From: a bacterium
GTDB taxonomy: Bacteria; BMS3Abin14
Assembly (NCBI GenBank): GCA_029210545.1
Contig: JARGFV010000059.1
Coordinates: forward strand, 1 to 15,489
Length of the DNA: 15,489 bases
Direction of reading: 5' to 3'
The position numbers were made by a program, and so were the translations under genes. The notes under the pieces are model-generated. The model saw only the letters and a list, made by a program, of their open reading frames with translations, had not been told where the DNA came from and did no database searches. The stretch's first letter is position 1, and the number at the start of each line of letters is the position of its first letter. Of the stretch, positions 1 to 6,752 are shown piece by piece.

Positions 1-86
1 GAAAGGGAAAACGACGCTTTTCCCTTTCCCCAGAACATTAAGGAGCCAGGAAAAGTCCCGCCTGGACTTTTTGCGACCCTGTCAAG
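1..86 (+). repeat. R1 extragenic hairpin repeat, left-end copy
   Basis: Two perfect hairpins are followed by a conserved tail. The first pairs GAAAGGGAAAA (1-11) with TTTTCCCTTTC (18-28). The second pairs AAAAGTCC (51-58) with GGACTTTT (64-71). The tail is GCGACCCTGTCAA (73-85). The same hairpins and tail occur at 12461-12528 and, inverted, at 15418-15489. The window starts inside the element, so its 5' part is missing. It sits just upstream of the M16 peptidase gene and probably forms part of its leader. Confidence 0.8.
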
Positions 87-103
87 CTTGGATGGAGAAA
101 ATG

Positions 104-2689
104 ATGAAAAATCCAGTTTTTATCGTTAGGCTTTCGCTCCTCTTGACGATCCTGATTATTTTCGGCTCAGCAGCTCCTGCCTGGGCCGAGATCGTGGATC
201 TTTCCGGGAACTTCTCCCTGGAGAACGGTCTCGACGTCCGTCTCATGCCCGACACATCCACCTCCATGGTGGCGGTCATGGCCCTGGTGCGCACCGGCTA
301 CGCTGTCGAAGGAGCCGGCCGCAGCGGTTTTTCCCACCTTCTCGAGCACCTGGTCTTCGCGGGGACTCAGAAACGGTCCAAAAGCCGGATCCAGCGGGAA
401 GTGGAGGGCCTGGGCGGGTACGTCAACGGCTTCACCCGGGACGATTACACGGCCTATCTCATCGTCGGACACAGGGACCACCTCGGGCAGCTCCTGGACG
501 TTCTTTCCGACATGCTTTTTAACTCCACTATCCCGGAGAAGGCTGTGGATGAGGCAAAAGCGGTCGTCCTCGAGGAGATCCTGCGGTCCCGGAGCCGACC
601 GGACACAAGGGACGAGGAACTGTTCACCTCCCTCCTTTACGGGGGCTCGCCCTACGCGCGGACAGGTCTGGGCAGCGAGACCACCGTATCGGCCGCCACC
701 CGGGAAGAGATCGAAAGTTTCTACAAAAAGAACTACCGCCCGGACAACATGATCCTCCTTTTCAGGGGAGGGTTCGAGCCGGACCGCGTCCACGAGGCGC
801 TGGAAAAAACTTTCGGCCCGGCTCCAATGGGGGCTGACCGTATTGCCGTCACCAAACCCGAGCCGATCCTTGCCCGGAGGGTGTACCGGGCAGACAGCTC
901 GACTCCCGGCGTGAAGGTGCGCATCGGGTTCGCCGGTCCCCATCCGAGGCACACCGACGCCCAGGCGATGGAGCTTCTCGCCGGTGTCCTCGGGGGCGGG
1001 GAGGGGATCCTTGACAGGGCGCTCAAGAGCGCCGGTTTCATGCCGCGGAGCAGTTCAGGCACCCTCGCTATCAACGACGGGTTCTCCCGCTTCATCATCT
1101 CCGTTTCCCTTCCGGCAGGCGCCGACCCGGCTGCCGTCCGCAGGGTCCTGCTGGATGCCATACCGGCAGCCCTCACGACGGAGAGGTTCCCCGACCTCGT
1201 TGATCGAACCCGCGAGGCCATGGTGTCGGCCGAGATCATGGAACGGGAAAAACTCCATTACTTCCTCATGGGCAAGGCGCCGTGGATCGTATCCGGCTCT
1301 CCGGGGCAGGGGCTGTCACCAGCCAGGTGGGACCACCTCACGGCCGAGGATCTGGCCGAAGCGGCACGGGCGTACCTCGTCGAAAAGCCGTCGGTGGCCC
1401 TTATCACGTCTCCAGGCCCGGCGGATGCCGGTGGGGTAGCCGCCGGCGCGGTGCGGGCCGAGGCCATGCTGGACAACGGCCTTCATGTTATCGCCGAACA
1501 AAGGCCGGGTTCGGATGTTTTCGCTCTTCACCTGATGACCAGGCACCGCGGCGCCCTGGAGCCGAAAGGCAGGGAGGGGATCGCCGATTTTTTGCACCGC
1601 CTCCTGGCCATGGGCACCGACACCCGCACCCGAGAGGAGATCCAGGCCGCGCTCCGGTCCATGGGGGTTTCCCTGTCCACGGCGGGCAACCCGATGGTGC
1701 CTTTCGGGGACTTCTACACTTCCAGGCTGTTTTCCTATATCCGTCTCGAGTGCGTGACGGAAAAAGCGTCCGATGCGGTGGCTCTGCTTGCGGACATGGT
1801 CCAGAACCCGGCGCTGACGGACGCGGACATCGAGGAGGTCCGGGGGCAGATGCAGGATTTCATCTCCTACCGGTCTGCAAAGCCGGACACGGTGGCCTCG
1901 GGAATGCTGGCTGAAAGGCTGTACGGGGGAGTCCTGGGCCCGGACGTCTACGGCTCGGCCGGGTCGATCTCCGCTATCACCGGGGGTGAACTGCGCGATT
2001 TCCACGGGCGTTATCTGGCCGGCAGGAACCTCATCGTCAGCGTGGTCAGCCCGATGGCCCCGGAGGAGAGCATCTCCCTTGTGGAGAAGAACCTCCGCCG
2101 CCTGCCCGCCGGTGAAAAGGCCAGGATTGCCACTGTACCCCTGACCGTCAAACCCTTTGTGACCGAGGCGGACCTGGGCAGGCCACAGGGCGCCCTGGCG
2201 GCCGGTGCTGTTACGGGCGAGGCTCCCCCGGCCGATGATATCCCTGCCCTCGTGATCGCCTCGGGGCTGCTCAACGTCCGCCTGGCCGAAGAGCTCAGGG
2301 AAAAGGAAGGGCTGGCCTACTCCCTGGGGGCGTCCCTGGGTGATGTGGACGGCCGGGTCGTTTTCACCTTCTCCATGGGGACAGCACCCGAAAAGATCGA
2401 GCGGGCCCGGGAGGCGCTCAGGGAACAGCTGGAGGCGGCCAGGAAAAGCCCGGTGAACAGGGAGGAGATGGAAAGGGAGATCAACGGTCTCGTGGGCCGG
2501 CTCCAGATGAGGATGCTATCGTCCATCAACCGGGCTTACTATCTCGGGGTCGCGACCCGTGAACGGCTGTCACATACCTTCGGTGAAAAGTACAGGCAGC
2601 AGCTCCTGGCGCTGACCCCGGAAGACATCGAAAGGGTCCTGGACAGGTACCTCCCCGGCGACGCCCTTATCGAGGCCGTGGTCCGCTGA
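104..2689 (+). CDS. Exported two-domain M16 family zinc metallopeptidase
   Basis: This 861-aa protein resembles fused M16B (pitrilysin/processing-peptidase-like) enzymes, which degrade or process peptides in the periplasm. A signal peptide with hydrophobic core (about residues 4-22) ends in APAWA, with likely cleavage after residue 28. The N-terminal half carries the inverted zinc motif HLLEH (His78, Glu81, His82). The third ligand would be Glu157 or Glu158, 75-76 residues after His82, in the usual spacing. The C-terminal half (from about residue 460) repeats the fold but has HRLLA at residue 498 where a motif could lie, so it is probably the inactive half, as is common in M16 pairs. I chose ATG 104 because GGAG (94-97) lies 6 bases upstream; ATG 101 and ATG 92 are possible, and a TTG at 71 lies inside the repeat and is unlikely. 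The gene is followed 20 bp later by a hydrolase gene on the same strand. Confidence 0.9.
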   Translation: MKNPVFIVRLSLLLTILIIFGSAAPAWAEIVDLSGNFSLENGLDVRLMPDTSTSMVAVMALVRTGYAVEGAGRSGFSHLLEHLVFAGTQKRSKSRIQREVEGLGGYVNGFTRDDYTAYLIVGHRDHLGQLLDVLSDMLFNSTIPEKAVDEAKAVVLEEILRSRSRPDTRDEELFTSLLYGGSPYARTGLGSETTVSAATREEIESFYKKNYRPDNMILLFRGGFEPDRVHEALEKTFGPAPMGADRIAVTKPEPILARRVYRADSSTPGVKVRIGFAGPHPRHTDAQAMELLAGVLGGGEGILDRALKSAGFMPRSSSGTLAINDGFSRFIISVSLPAGADPAAVRRVLLDAIPAALTTERFPDLVDRTREAMVSAEIMEREKLHYFLMGKAPWIVSGSPGQGLSPARWDHLTAEDLAEAARAYLVEKPSVALITSPGPADAGGVAAGAVRAEAMLDNGLHVIAEQRPGSDVFALHLMTRHRGALEPKGREGIADFLHRLLAMGTDTRTREEIQAALRSMGVSLSTAGNPMVPFGDFYTSRLFSYIRLECVTEKASDAVALLADMVQNPALTDADIEEVRGQMQDFISYRSAKPDTVASGMLAERLYGGVLGPDVYGSAGSISAITGGELRDFHGRYLAGRNLIVSVVSPMAPEESISLVEKNLRRLPAGEKARIATVPLTVKPFVTEADLGRPQGALAAGAVTGEAPPADDIPALVIASGLLNVRLAEELREKEGLAYSLGASLGDVDGRVVFTFSMGTAPEKIERAREALREQLEAARKSPVNREEMEREINGLVGRLQMRMLSSINRAYYLGVATRERLSHTFGEKYRQQLLALTPEDIERVLDRYLPGDALIEAVVR

Positions 2690-2709
2690 GGCGGAAGGTG
2701 AAGACGCCA

Positions 2710-3522
2710 ATGACAAGTGTTCTCACAGGCACCCTGATCCTGTTTTGCGCTCTCCTTGTATGGGTGCGGTGGCAGGAGAGGGCCAACCTGTTTTTCCCGT
2801 CGGCGGATCTTTACCTTACACCGGCTGACCTCGGTCTCACCTTCAAAGATGTCCGTTTCGGTTCGGCCGGGAACACGCTCCACGGATGGTACATCCCGGG
2901 GGAAGGGGAGCAGGTGGTCTTGTGGCTTCACGGCAACGCCGGCAACGTTTCCGACAGGGCCGATATGGCTGTGGCAATGAACGGCGCCCTCGGGGTGTCG
3001 AGCTTCCTCTTCGACTACAGGGGGTATGGGCGAAGCTCCGGGCGGCCCACGGAGAAGGGGCTTTACGAGGACGCTGCCGCCGCCTTCCGATGGCTGGCGG
3101 AGACGAAGGGGATCGCTCCGGGAGATATCTTTCTTTATGGTCACTCCCTGGGCAGCGTGGCGGCCGTGGACCTGGCCCTTGGCGCCGGGAAGGGTGCGGG
3201 CGGCCTCGTCCTGGAATCCCCCTTCACCGGCGCCCGCGACATAGCCCGCATGATCTATGCCGGCCTGCCGGTGGACCTTTTCATGTCCCTGAAGCTGGAT
3301 AACGTGGGCCGGGTCGGGAAGGTGGCCATGCCCGTGCTGGTCATCCACGGCGAGGCGGACGGGACCATTCCCTTCGAGATGGGCCGGAAGGTCTTCGAGG
3401 CGGCCGCGGAACCGAAACGGTTCCTGGGCATCCCCGGAGCGGATCACAGCGATTGTTATATCGTGGGAGGGGAGAACTACTGGTCCGAATGGAAGAAACT
3501 TCTGGACCAGAGTCAACGTTGA
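2710..3522 (+). CDS. Membrane-anchored alpha/beta hydrolase (BEM46/COG1073-like)
   Basis: This 270-aa protein has one N-terminal hydrophobic segment (about residues 4-19) followed by an alpha/beta hydrolase domain. Oxyanion motif HGNAGN begins at His74. The nucleophile elbow is GHSLGS (Ser146), the acid is Asp217 in HGEADGTIP, and the base is His246 in GADHSD. This complete triad fits serine hydrolases of the BEM46/YfhR group, whose substrates are mostly unknown. Start ATG 2710 has AGGTGA (2696-2701) 8 bases upstream. GTG 2698 would add four residues but has its purine run too close. It probably shares a transcript with the upstream M16 peptidase. The stop codon lies inside the left arm of a 9-bp inverted repeat (3515-3548). 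Confidence 0.88.
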   Translation: MTSVLTGTLILFCALLVWVRWQERANLFFPSADLYLTPADLGLTFKDVRFGSAGNTLHGWYIPGEGEQVVLWLHGNAGNVSDRADMAVAMNGALGVSSFLFDYRGYGRSSGRPTEKGLYEDAAAAFRWLAETKGIAPGDIFLYGHSLGSVAAVDLALGAGKGAGGLVLESPFTGARDIARMIYAGLPVDLFMSLKLDNVGRVGKVAMPVLVIHGEADGTIPFEMGRKVFEAAAEPKRFLGIPGADHSDCYIVGGENYWSEWKKLLDQSQR

Positions 3523-3548
3523 TGGATTTTTGCGACTCTATCAACGTT
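3515..3548 (+). repeat. Inverted repeat over hydrolase stop, partial R1 tail
   Basis: AACGTTGAT (3515-3523) pairs with ATCAACGTT (3540-3548). The loop carries TTTTTGCGACTCTATCAA, which matches the end of the R1 element (hairpin 4 right arm plus tail). It contains the TGA stop of the hydrolase. It may be a remnant of R1, and could act as a weak 3' end structure. Confidence 0.6.
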
Positions 3549-3587
3549 AAGGGCGCGGTTCCTGTAAAAGCGGCGTTTTTTTATTAC

Positions 3588-3618
3588 CACGGAGACACGG
3601 AGAAAGGCGGAAACGGAG
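3588..3618. repeat. CACGGAGA direct repeat tract
   Basis: CACGGAGA occurs twice back to back from 3589, followed by looser ACGGAGA copies. The reverse complement of the same unit, TCTCCGTG-type sequence, occurs at 7656-7688. This makes it a dispersed short repeat rather than a gene part. Confidence 0.5.
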
Positions 3619-3660
3619 AAAAGGCTGAACCCGAACCCTGAACACCAGCCGCAGGCCGGT

Positions 3661-3764
3661 GTCATTCCGGACCTGAGATAGTCCATCTCATTATTCTTCC
3701 TCTCCCCTGGGGGGAGAGGACCGAGGTGAGGGGGAAAGTGTTCCGAGCCGGAATCCTGGTCCGA
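3661..3764. repeat. R2 element bounded by ATTCCGG / CCGGAAT
   Basis: ATTCCGG (3664-3670) and CCGGAAT (3748-3754) form inverted ends. Inside is a perfect 10-bp hairpin, TCCTCTCCCC (3698-3707) with GGGGAGAGGA (3711-3720). Order and wording (TTATTCTTCCTC, then GAGGTGAGGG or similar, then AGTGTTC) match the longer copy at 12078-12272. No coding content is seen, so it resembles a miniature, non-autonomous repeat. Confidence 0.65.
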
Positions 3765-3784
3765 CAATATCCCGATAAAATAAG

Positions 3785-3810
3785 AAGCGGCGGGCTTGCG
3801 CCCGCCGCTT
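3785..3810 (-). terminator. Intrinsic terminator of the LamG lipoprotein gene
   Basis: A perfect 11-bp GC-rich stem, AAGCGGCGGGC (3785-3795) with GCCCGCCGCTT (3800-3810), has a 4-base loop. Read on the minus strand it is followed by CTTATTTTATC. It lies 40 bp beyond the stop codon at 3851, in the right place to end the minus-strand transcript. Confidence 0.75.
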
Positions 3811-3850
3811 TCACGTTACTTGAAACCAGCCGGAAATTCCCCCGGGTGAT

Positions 3851-4645
3851 TTATTCGGAATAATACACCGGTGTATTCCCGTTGGTGCCGTCGTGCCCGT
3901 TTCCGGAGGCATCGTTGACGGCGCTGTCTGTGATCTGGGGGGAGAAGAAGAGGTACGGGTCGCTGTCGTTTACCGTACCGTCATAGGCATCTATTTCCGG
4001 TGCGGTCAGGAGCCGCTGGAACCATGCCTGGTGGGCAAAGGTGACGTCCACTTCCGAATAGAGGTCTCCATATGTGGCCGTGTTGGCGTGATTTTCCTGG
4101 CCTCCCCAGTAGAGCAGGTTCGTGTTCGTCTGATCGTCCATGGGAGTAACCGTTGTCGAAACGTACCCTGCTGAGCCGTCGACATACAGTTCCAATGTCA
4201 TGCTGGCATAGTCGTACTGAAGGCAGACCGTATACCATTCGCCCTTTGTCAGGGTGACGTCTTTTCGCACAGGTACCCAGCCCCCCTTTTCTACCCAGGC
4301 ATAGACTCCGGTTGGACTGCCATATGTAAACTGGATCGCGATGTCCCCTTCCACATCGTTCCACGCGCTTCCGCGGAAAAAATGCCACCCACCCACCGAC
4401 GTGTCGGCGTCGGCCGGGATCTGGACCTTTTCGATGATCGACCAGTCGGTGGAGTAGGTGAACCCCTCCATCGTTCCGAAATTGACGAAATCCTCATCGA
4501 TGGCTTCAAGTTCCACGAGCGGCGTCGGCTCTTTATCGCTGCCTCCTCCCCCTCCGCAAGCCGCGAGGAGTGAAAGCGCCATCAGAAACGGGATGGCCCC
4601 TGTTAACAAGAAGATTCTGGTGTTTCCCCTGTCCCAAAAAATCAT
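3851..4645 (-). CDS. LamG/ConA-like jelly-roll lipoprotein
   Basis: This 264-aa predicted lipoprotein starts with charged residues and a hydrophobic stretch, then lipobox LLAAC with lipidated Cys30, then a GGGGG spacer. The rest resembles a concanavalin A-like LamG domain: a GEWYTVCLQYD strand followed by LELYVDGS, and a late AHQAWFQRLLTAPEI strand typical of Laminin_G_3 proteins. Such domains bind carbohydrate or protein; the ligand here is unknown. It is probably outer-membrane or surface bound, since Gly follows Cys. Start ATG 4645 is preceded by AGGAAGGG (4650-4657, minus strand). An upstream in-frame ATG at 4783 would bury the signal peptide and is rejected. It is monocistronic in appearance, with its own terminator. 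Confidence 0.8.
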   Translation of the reverse strand: MIFWDRGNTRIFLLTGAIPFLMALSLLAACGGGGGSDKEPTPLVELEAIDEDFVNFGTMEGFTYSTDWSIIEKVQIPADADTSVGGWHFFRGSAWNDVEGDIAIQFTYGSPTGVYAWVEKGGWVPVRKDVTLTKGEWYTVCLQYDYASMTLELYVDGSAGYVSTTVTPMDDQTNTNLLYWGGQENHANTATYGDLYSEVDVTFAHQAWFQRLLTAPEIDAYDGTVNDSDPYLFFSPQITDSAVNDASGNGHDGTNGNTPVYYSE

Positions 4646-4815
4646 GTGTCCCTTCCTGAAAAAGGTTTGTATTGTGATAAAAAATAATATGTAAGTTGTT
4701 TCAGGGGAAGGGGTGAGAAAACCAAAGAGGCGGCATATGGTTCTGAAAGGGGGACTTCCGGGGTCTAGGCCGGAATTTGGCAAATCATCGATTCAAAATT
4801 ATCTGTTCCGGCAGA

Positions 4816-5200
4816 TCAGCTTCGCTTGGAAAACTTAACCCTTCCGGCGACGTTCAGGAAGAAATCGCGGGACCATACCTCGATTGAAGAGACATCGGAA
4901 AGGAACTTCACAACGTCGGCTTTCGCTTTATCGACATCGAGGCCGAAGATATTCTCTTTGACGATCTCAAGGAAGCGCTCCTCGGTGAGAGGACCATGTT
5001 CGGTGTAATGCCCGCTCCGGCGCACCCTGGCCTCAAGATGCCGGAGGTCGAGGTCAGTGCCACGTCCCACATACCATACGAAGTCATACCAATCCCTGCC
5101 CTTCACTCTATTGCCCCATCCTCGGCAGAGGAGGGCGTGCATCTTCCCGGCGCCACATTTGTGGCGATCTCTTCCGGCTTCAGCAGGGAGAAGTCCATGC
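4816..5200 (-). pseudogene. Degraded AbiEii-type nucleotidyltransferase toxin, C-terminal remnant
   Basis: From 5151 down to 4816 the minus strand encodes about 110 residues resembling the C-terminal part of AbiEii/AbiGii family proteins, with AGKMHALLCR followed by RVKGRDWYDFVWYV and an RVKF-like end. The N-terminal nucleotidyltransferase motifs are absent; the family is usually near 280-300 aa. Upstream of 5151 the family-like reading appears to continue in another frame (FSLLKPEEIATNVA), suggesting a one-base frameshift, and then runs into the R2 repeat at 5201-5245. No AbiEi antitoxin gene is adjacent. I read this as a dead remnant of a type IV toxin-antitoxin locus. An open frame with ATG at 5223 exists but its start lies in the repeat. 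Confidence 0.65.
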
Positions 5201-5245
5201 TGGATTCCGGATAGCCATGCCATTGGCAGGACTTCCGGAATGACG
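5201..5245. repeat. Short R2 element at edge of AbiEii remnant
   Basis: GGATTCCGG (5202-5210) and CCGGAATGAC (5235-5244) form an inverted pair around about 25 bases. It is the short form of the elements at 3661 and 12078. It lies exactly where the similarity to AbiEii ends. Confidence 0.55.
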
Positions 5246-5292
5246 GCTTGCCTTTCCCCTATCCCCTTTATCCCTGTAAATAGCTTTTGCCT

Positions 5293-5327
5293 GAGATCGC
5301 TTCACTCGGGATACGGTTCGCAATGAC
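5293..5327. repeat. R4 partial copy (TCGCAATGAC type)
   Basis: GAGATCGCTTC (5293-5303) and TCGCAATGAC (5318-5327) match the right half of the fuller element at 7571-7645. The GTCATTGCGAG palindrome type is common between genes in several Gram-negative lineages. Confidence 0.55.
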
Positions 5328-5346
5328 GGCGATGATGCATCTGTTT

Positions 5347-6570
5347 TTATTCTACGTTCTCCATTGGGCCTGACCGCTCGCCGCATCCGGCTTTCAGCCG
5401 TTCCTCAAATTTCCTCACGATGCGGCGATTGACGCCAGGCATGGGCAGCGCCTCCAGTTCCTCCAGCGTCACCCATCTCGCTTCCGGATTTGTCACCGTC
5501 CCCGCTTCGCGTTTGCAGATGAACACGTGGAGCTTTACCCGGAACCGGGTGTAGGTGTGGGTAAAGATCCCCAGCTTTTCGCAAACCTGGACCCGCAGGC
5601 CCGTCTCCTCCCGTACCTCGCGAACCATGGCCTCCTCCGGGCTTTCGCCGGGAGGAGGCTTACGTATGTGCGTGTGGGCGTGGAGCGTATGTGCGTAAGA
5701 TCTGCTCTGCTTTGTTCGCTGGTTTTTCGCGTTCACGGATTCACGCACATACGCACTTTCGGACCCACGGATCTTCCCTCCCGGAAACTCCCACATCCCG
5801 GAAAAAAGGCCGCCTTGCGGCCTTTTTTGTACAAGGGCCGTTCCGTCTTTCAAGATAATACCGATAGCAGCCTCGATGTGGGTCGTCTCGGGCCTGGGCC
5901 TTTTCTGTGGGAACAGCTCCACCTGCTCCAGTCTCAAGGCCCGGCACCAGGCAGCCAGGGGACACCCGGCGCATCGGGGTGCCTTGGGTGTACAGACCGA
6001 CGACCCGAGGTCCATGAGGGCCTGGTTGAAATCGCCGGAGCGATCAGCGGGGATGATGCGGCCAAAAACCGCAGCGATACGTTTTTTATCGGAGGTGGCC
6101 AGGAGCCGGGACCAGACCCGGATGTTGTTGGCGTCCAGGGCGGGGACACGCGCCCCGTAGGCGATGGAAGCCACCGCGGCGGCCGTGTACTCTCCGATAC
6201 CGGGGAGTTTCTTGAGATCGAGGGGCTCCCGGGGAACCTGCCCTCCGTACCGGGTCGAGATCTCTTTAGCTGCTGCGTGCAGGTTCCTCGCCCGGGAGTA
6301 GTAACCGAGTCCCTCCCAGGCACGGATCACCCCCTCTTCATCGGCACCCGCCAGCGCTTTGACGGTGGGGTAGGTGCGCATCCAGCGCTCAAAGTAGGGG
6401 ATGACGGCGGTCACCGTGGTCTGCTGGAGCATGAACTCGGAAACCAGAACCGAATATGCCTCGGCAGGCTCGGCACGGGCGGTTCCGGATGTTTTGCGCC
6501 ATGGAAGCTCACGCCGGTTGGCGTCGTACCAGGAGAGTAAGGCAGCGGCGAGTCTGGATCCAGGTTTCAA
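5347..6570 (-). CDS. mutY: MutY adenine glycosylase fused to a Nudix (MutT-like) domain
   Basis: This 407-aa protein removes adenine mispaired with 8-oxoguanine. Catalytic Glu45 lies in SEFMLQQT, the helix-hairpin-helix is LPGIGEYTAA (122-131) and the catalytic Asp146 is in PALDANN. The iron-sulfur cluster cysteines are 193, 200, 203 and 209 (C-x6-C-x2-C-x5-C). A Nudix domain follows (about 232-395) with GGKI (264-267) and REVREETGL (317-325), so it may also hydrolyse oxidised nucleotides. Oddly, about 38 residues (269-306) are inserted between GGKI and PGES, splitting the Nudix box. This stretch is encoded by an R3 palindromic repeat. The start is TTG 6570, with GAGG nine bases upstream. No ATG lies in frame before residue 47, and a stop lies just upstream. 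Residue 1 onward aligns with the usual MutY N-terminus. Confidence 0.9.
   Translation of the reverse strand: MKPGSRLAAALLSWYDANRRELPWRKTSGTARAEPAEAYSVLVSEFMLQQTTVTAVIPYFERWMRTYPTVKALAGADEEGVIRAWEGLGYYSRARNLHAAAKEISTRYGGQVPREPLDLKKLPGIGEYTAAAVASIAYGARVPALDANNIRVWSRLLATSDKKRIAAVFGRIIPADRSGDFNQALMDLGSSVCTPKAPRCAGCPLAAWCRALRLEQVELFPQKRPRPETTHIEAAIGIILKDGTALVQKRPQGGLFSGMWEFPGGKIRGSESAYVRESVNAKNQRTKQSRSYAHTLHAHTHIRKPPPGESPEEAMVREVREETGLRVQVCEKLGIFTHTYTRFRVKLHVFICKREAGTVTNPEARWVTLEELEALPMPGVNRRIVRKFEERLKAGCGERSGPMENVE
5653..5766. repeat. R3 palindromic repeat inserted in frame in mutY
   Basis: GCGTATGTGCGT (5685-5696) and ACGCACATACGC (5743-5754) are 12-bp inverted repeats. CGTATGTGCGT recurs at 5663-5673. 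The stretch is a multiple of three and keeps the mutY frame open. A related element lies just upstream of mutY at 6582-6650 (shared TGTGCGTGAA, GATCTTA and ACATACGC). Boundaries are set by where the Nudix box resumes and are accurate only to a few codons. Confidence 0.7.
5802..5828. terminator. Terminator-like perfect palindrome inside mutY
   Basis: AAAAAAGGCCGC (5802-5813) pairs perfectly with GCGGCCTTTTTT (5817-5828) across a 3-base loop. It therefore has a GC core and a T6 run on both strands. It lies in the codons for Gln248 to Phe256 of the Nudix domain. The form is that of a bidirectional intrinsic terminator, but it may be a by-product of the codons for KRPQGGLF. Function is unproven. 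Confidence 0.4.
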
Positions 6571-6578
6571 TCCAGACT
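6551..6578. promoter_or_regulatory. 9-bp dyad spanning the mutY TTG start
   Basis: AGTCTGGAT (6551-6559) and ATCCAGACT (6570-6578) form a perfect inverted repeat with a 10-base loop that includes the start codon region. It could occlude translation initiation or be an operator-like site, or be the edge of the neighbouring repeat. Confidence 0.4.
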
Positions 6579-6581
6579 GCC

Positions 6582-6650
6582 TCGTACGTGCGTTTGTGCG
6601 TGAAGCGTAAATGCGATCTTAACGCCATCACGTGCCCAAGGACATACGCA
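6582..6650. repeat. R3-related repeat upstream of mutY
   Basis: TGTGCGTGAA, GATCTTA and ACATACGC occur in the same order as in the element inserted in mutY (read on that element's minus strand). It occupies most of the leader of mutY, between its start codon and the heptamer tract. Confidence 0.5.
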
Positions 6651-6701
6651 TGCACGGGCACTTTTCATCAGGCCGCCTCCTTAGCCTTTGATTCAGTCTT
6701 T

Positions 6702-6736
6702 CACTGCACTCTGCACTTTACACTTTGCACTCGGGA
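6702..6736. repeat. Heptamer tandem repeat, CTTTGCA-type
   Basis: Units in register are CACTGCA, CTCTGCA, CTTTACA, CTTTGCA and CTCGGGA, with a strict 7-bp period. The tract lies in the gap between the ABC permease stop and the mutY leader. Confidence 0.7.
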
Positions 6737-6752
6737 CACCGAAGGTGTCCCG

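Larger units (their letters stand above)
3523..3850. other. Intergenic repeat region without a supported gene
   Basis: This gap lies between a convergent pair, the plus-strand hydrolase and the minus-strand LamG lipoprotein. From left to right it holds the R1 tail remnant, a CACGGAGA direct repeat (3588-3604), an R2 element (3661-3764) and the terminator of the lipoprotein gene (3785-3810). Short open frames here run through repeats and have no family resemblance. Confidence 0.7.

Noticed and set aside
2539-3516. 325-codon minus-strand open frame opposite the hydrolase
   Set aside because: The plus strand has a complete hydrolase triad and a good start; the antisense frame has no domain-like pattern.
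4816-5223. Intact abortive-infection toxin gene
   Set aside because: The catalytic N-terminal part is missing, the start would lie in a repeat, and there is no antitoxin gene nearby.
5527-6540. 337-codon plus-strand open frame opposite mutY
   Set aside because: MutY motifs are unmistakable on the minus strand; the opposite frame is open only because of high GC content.
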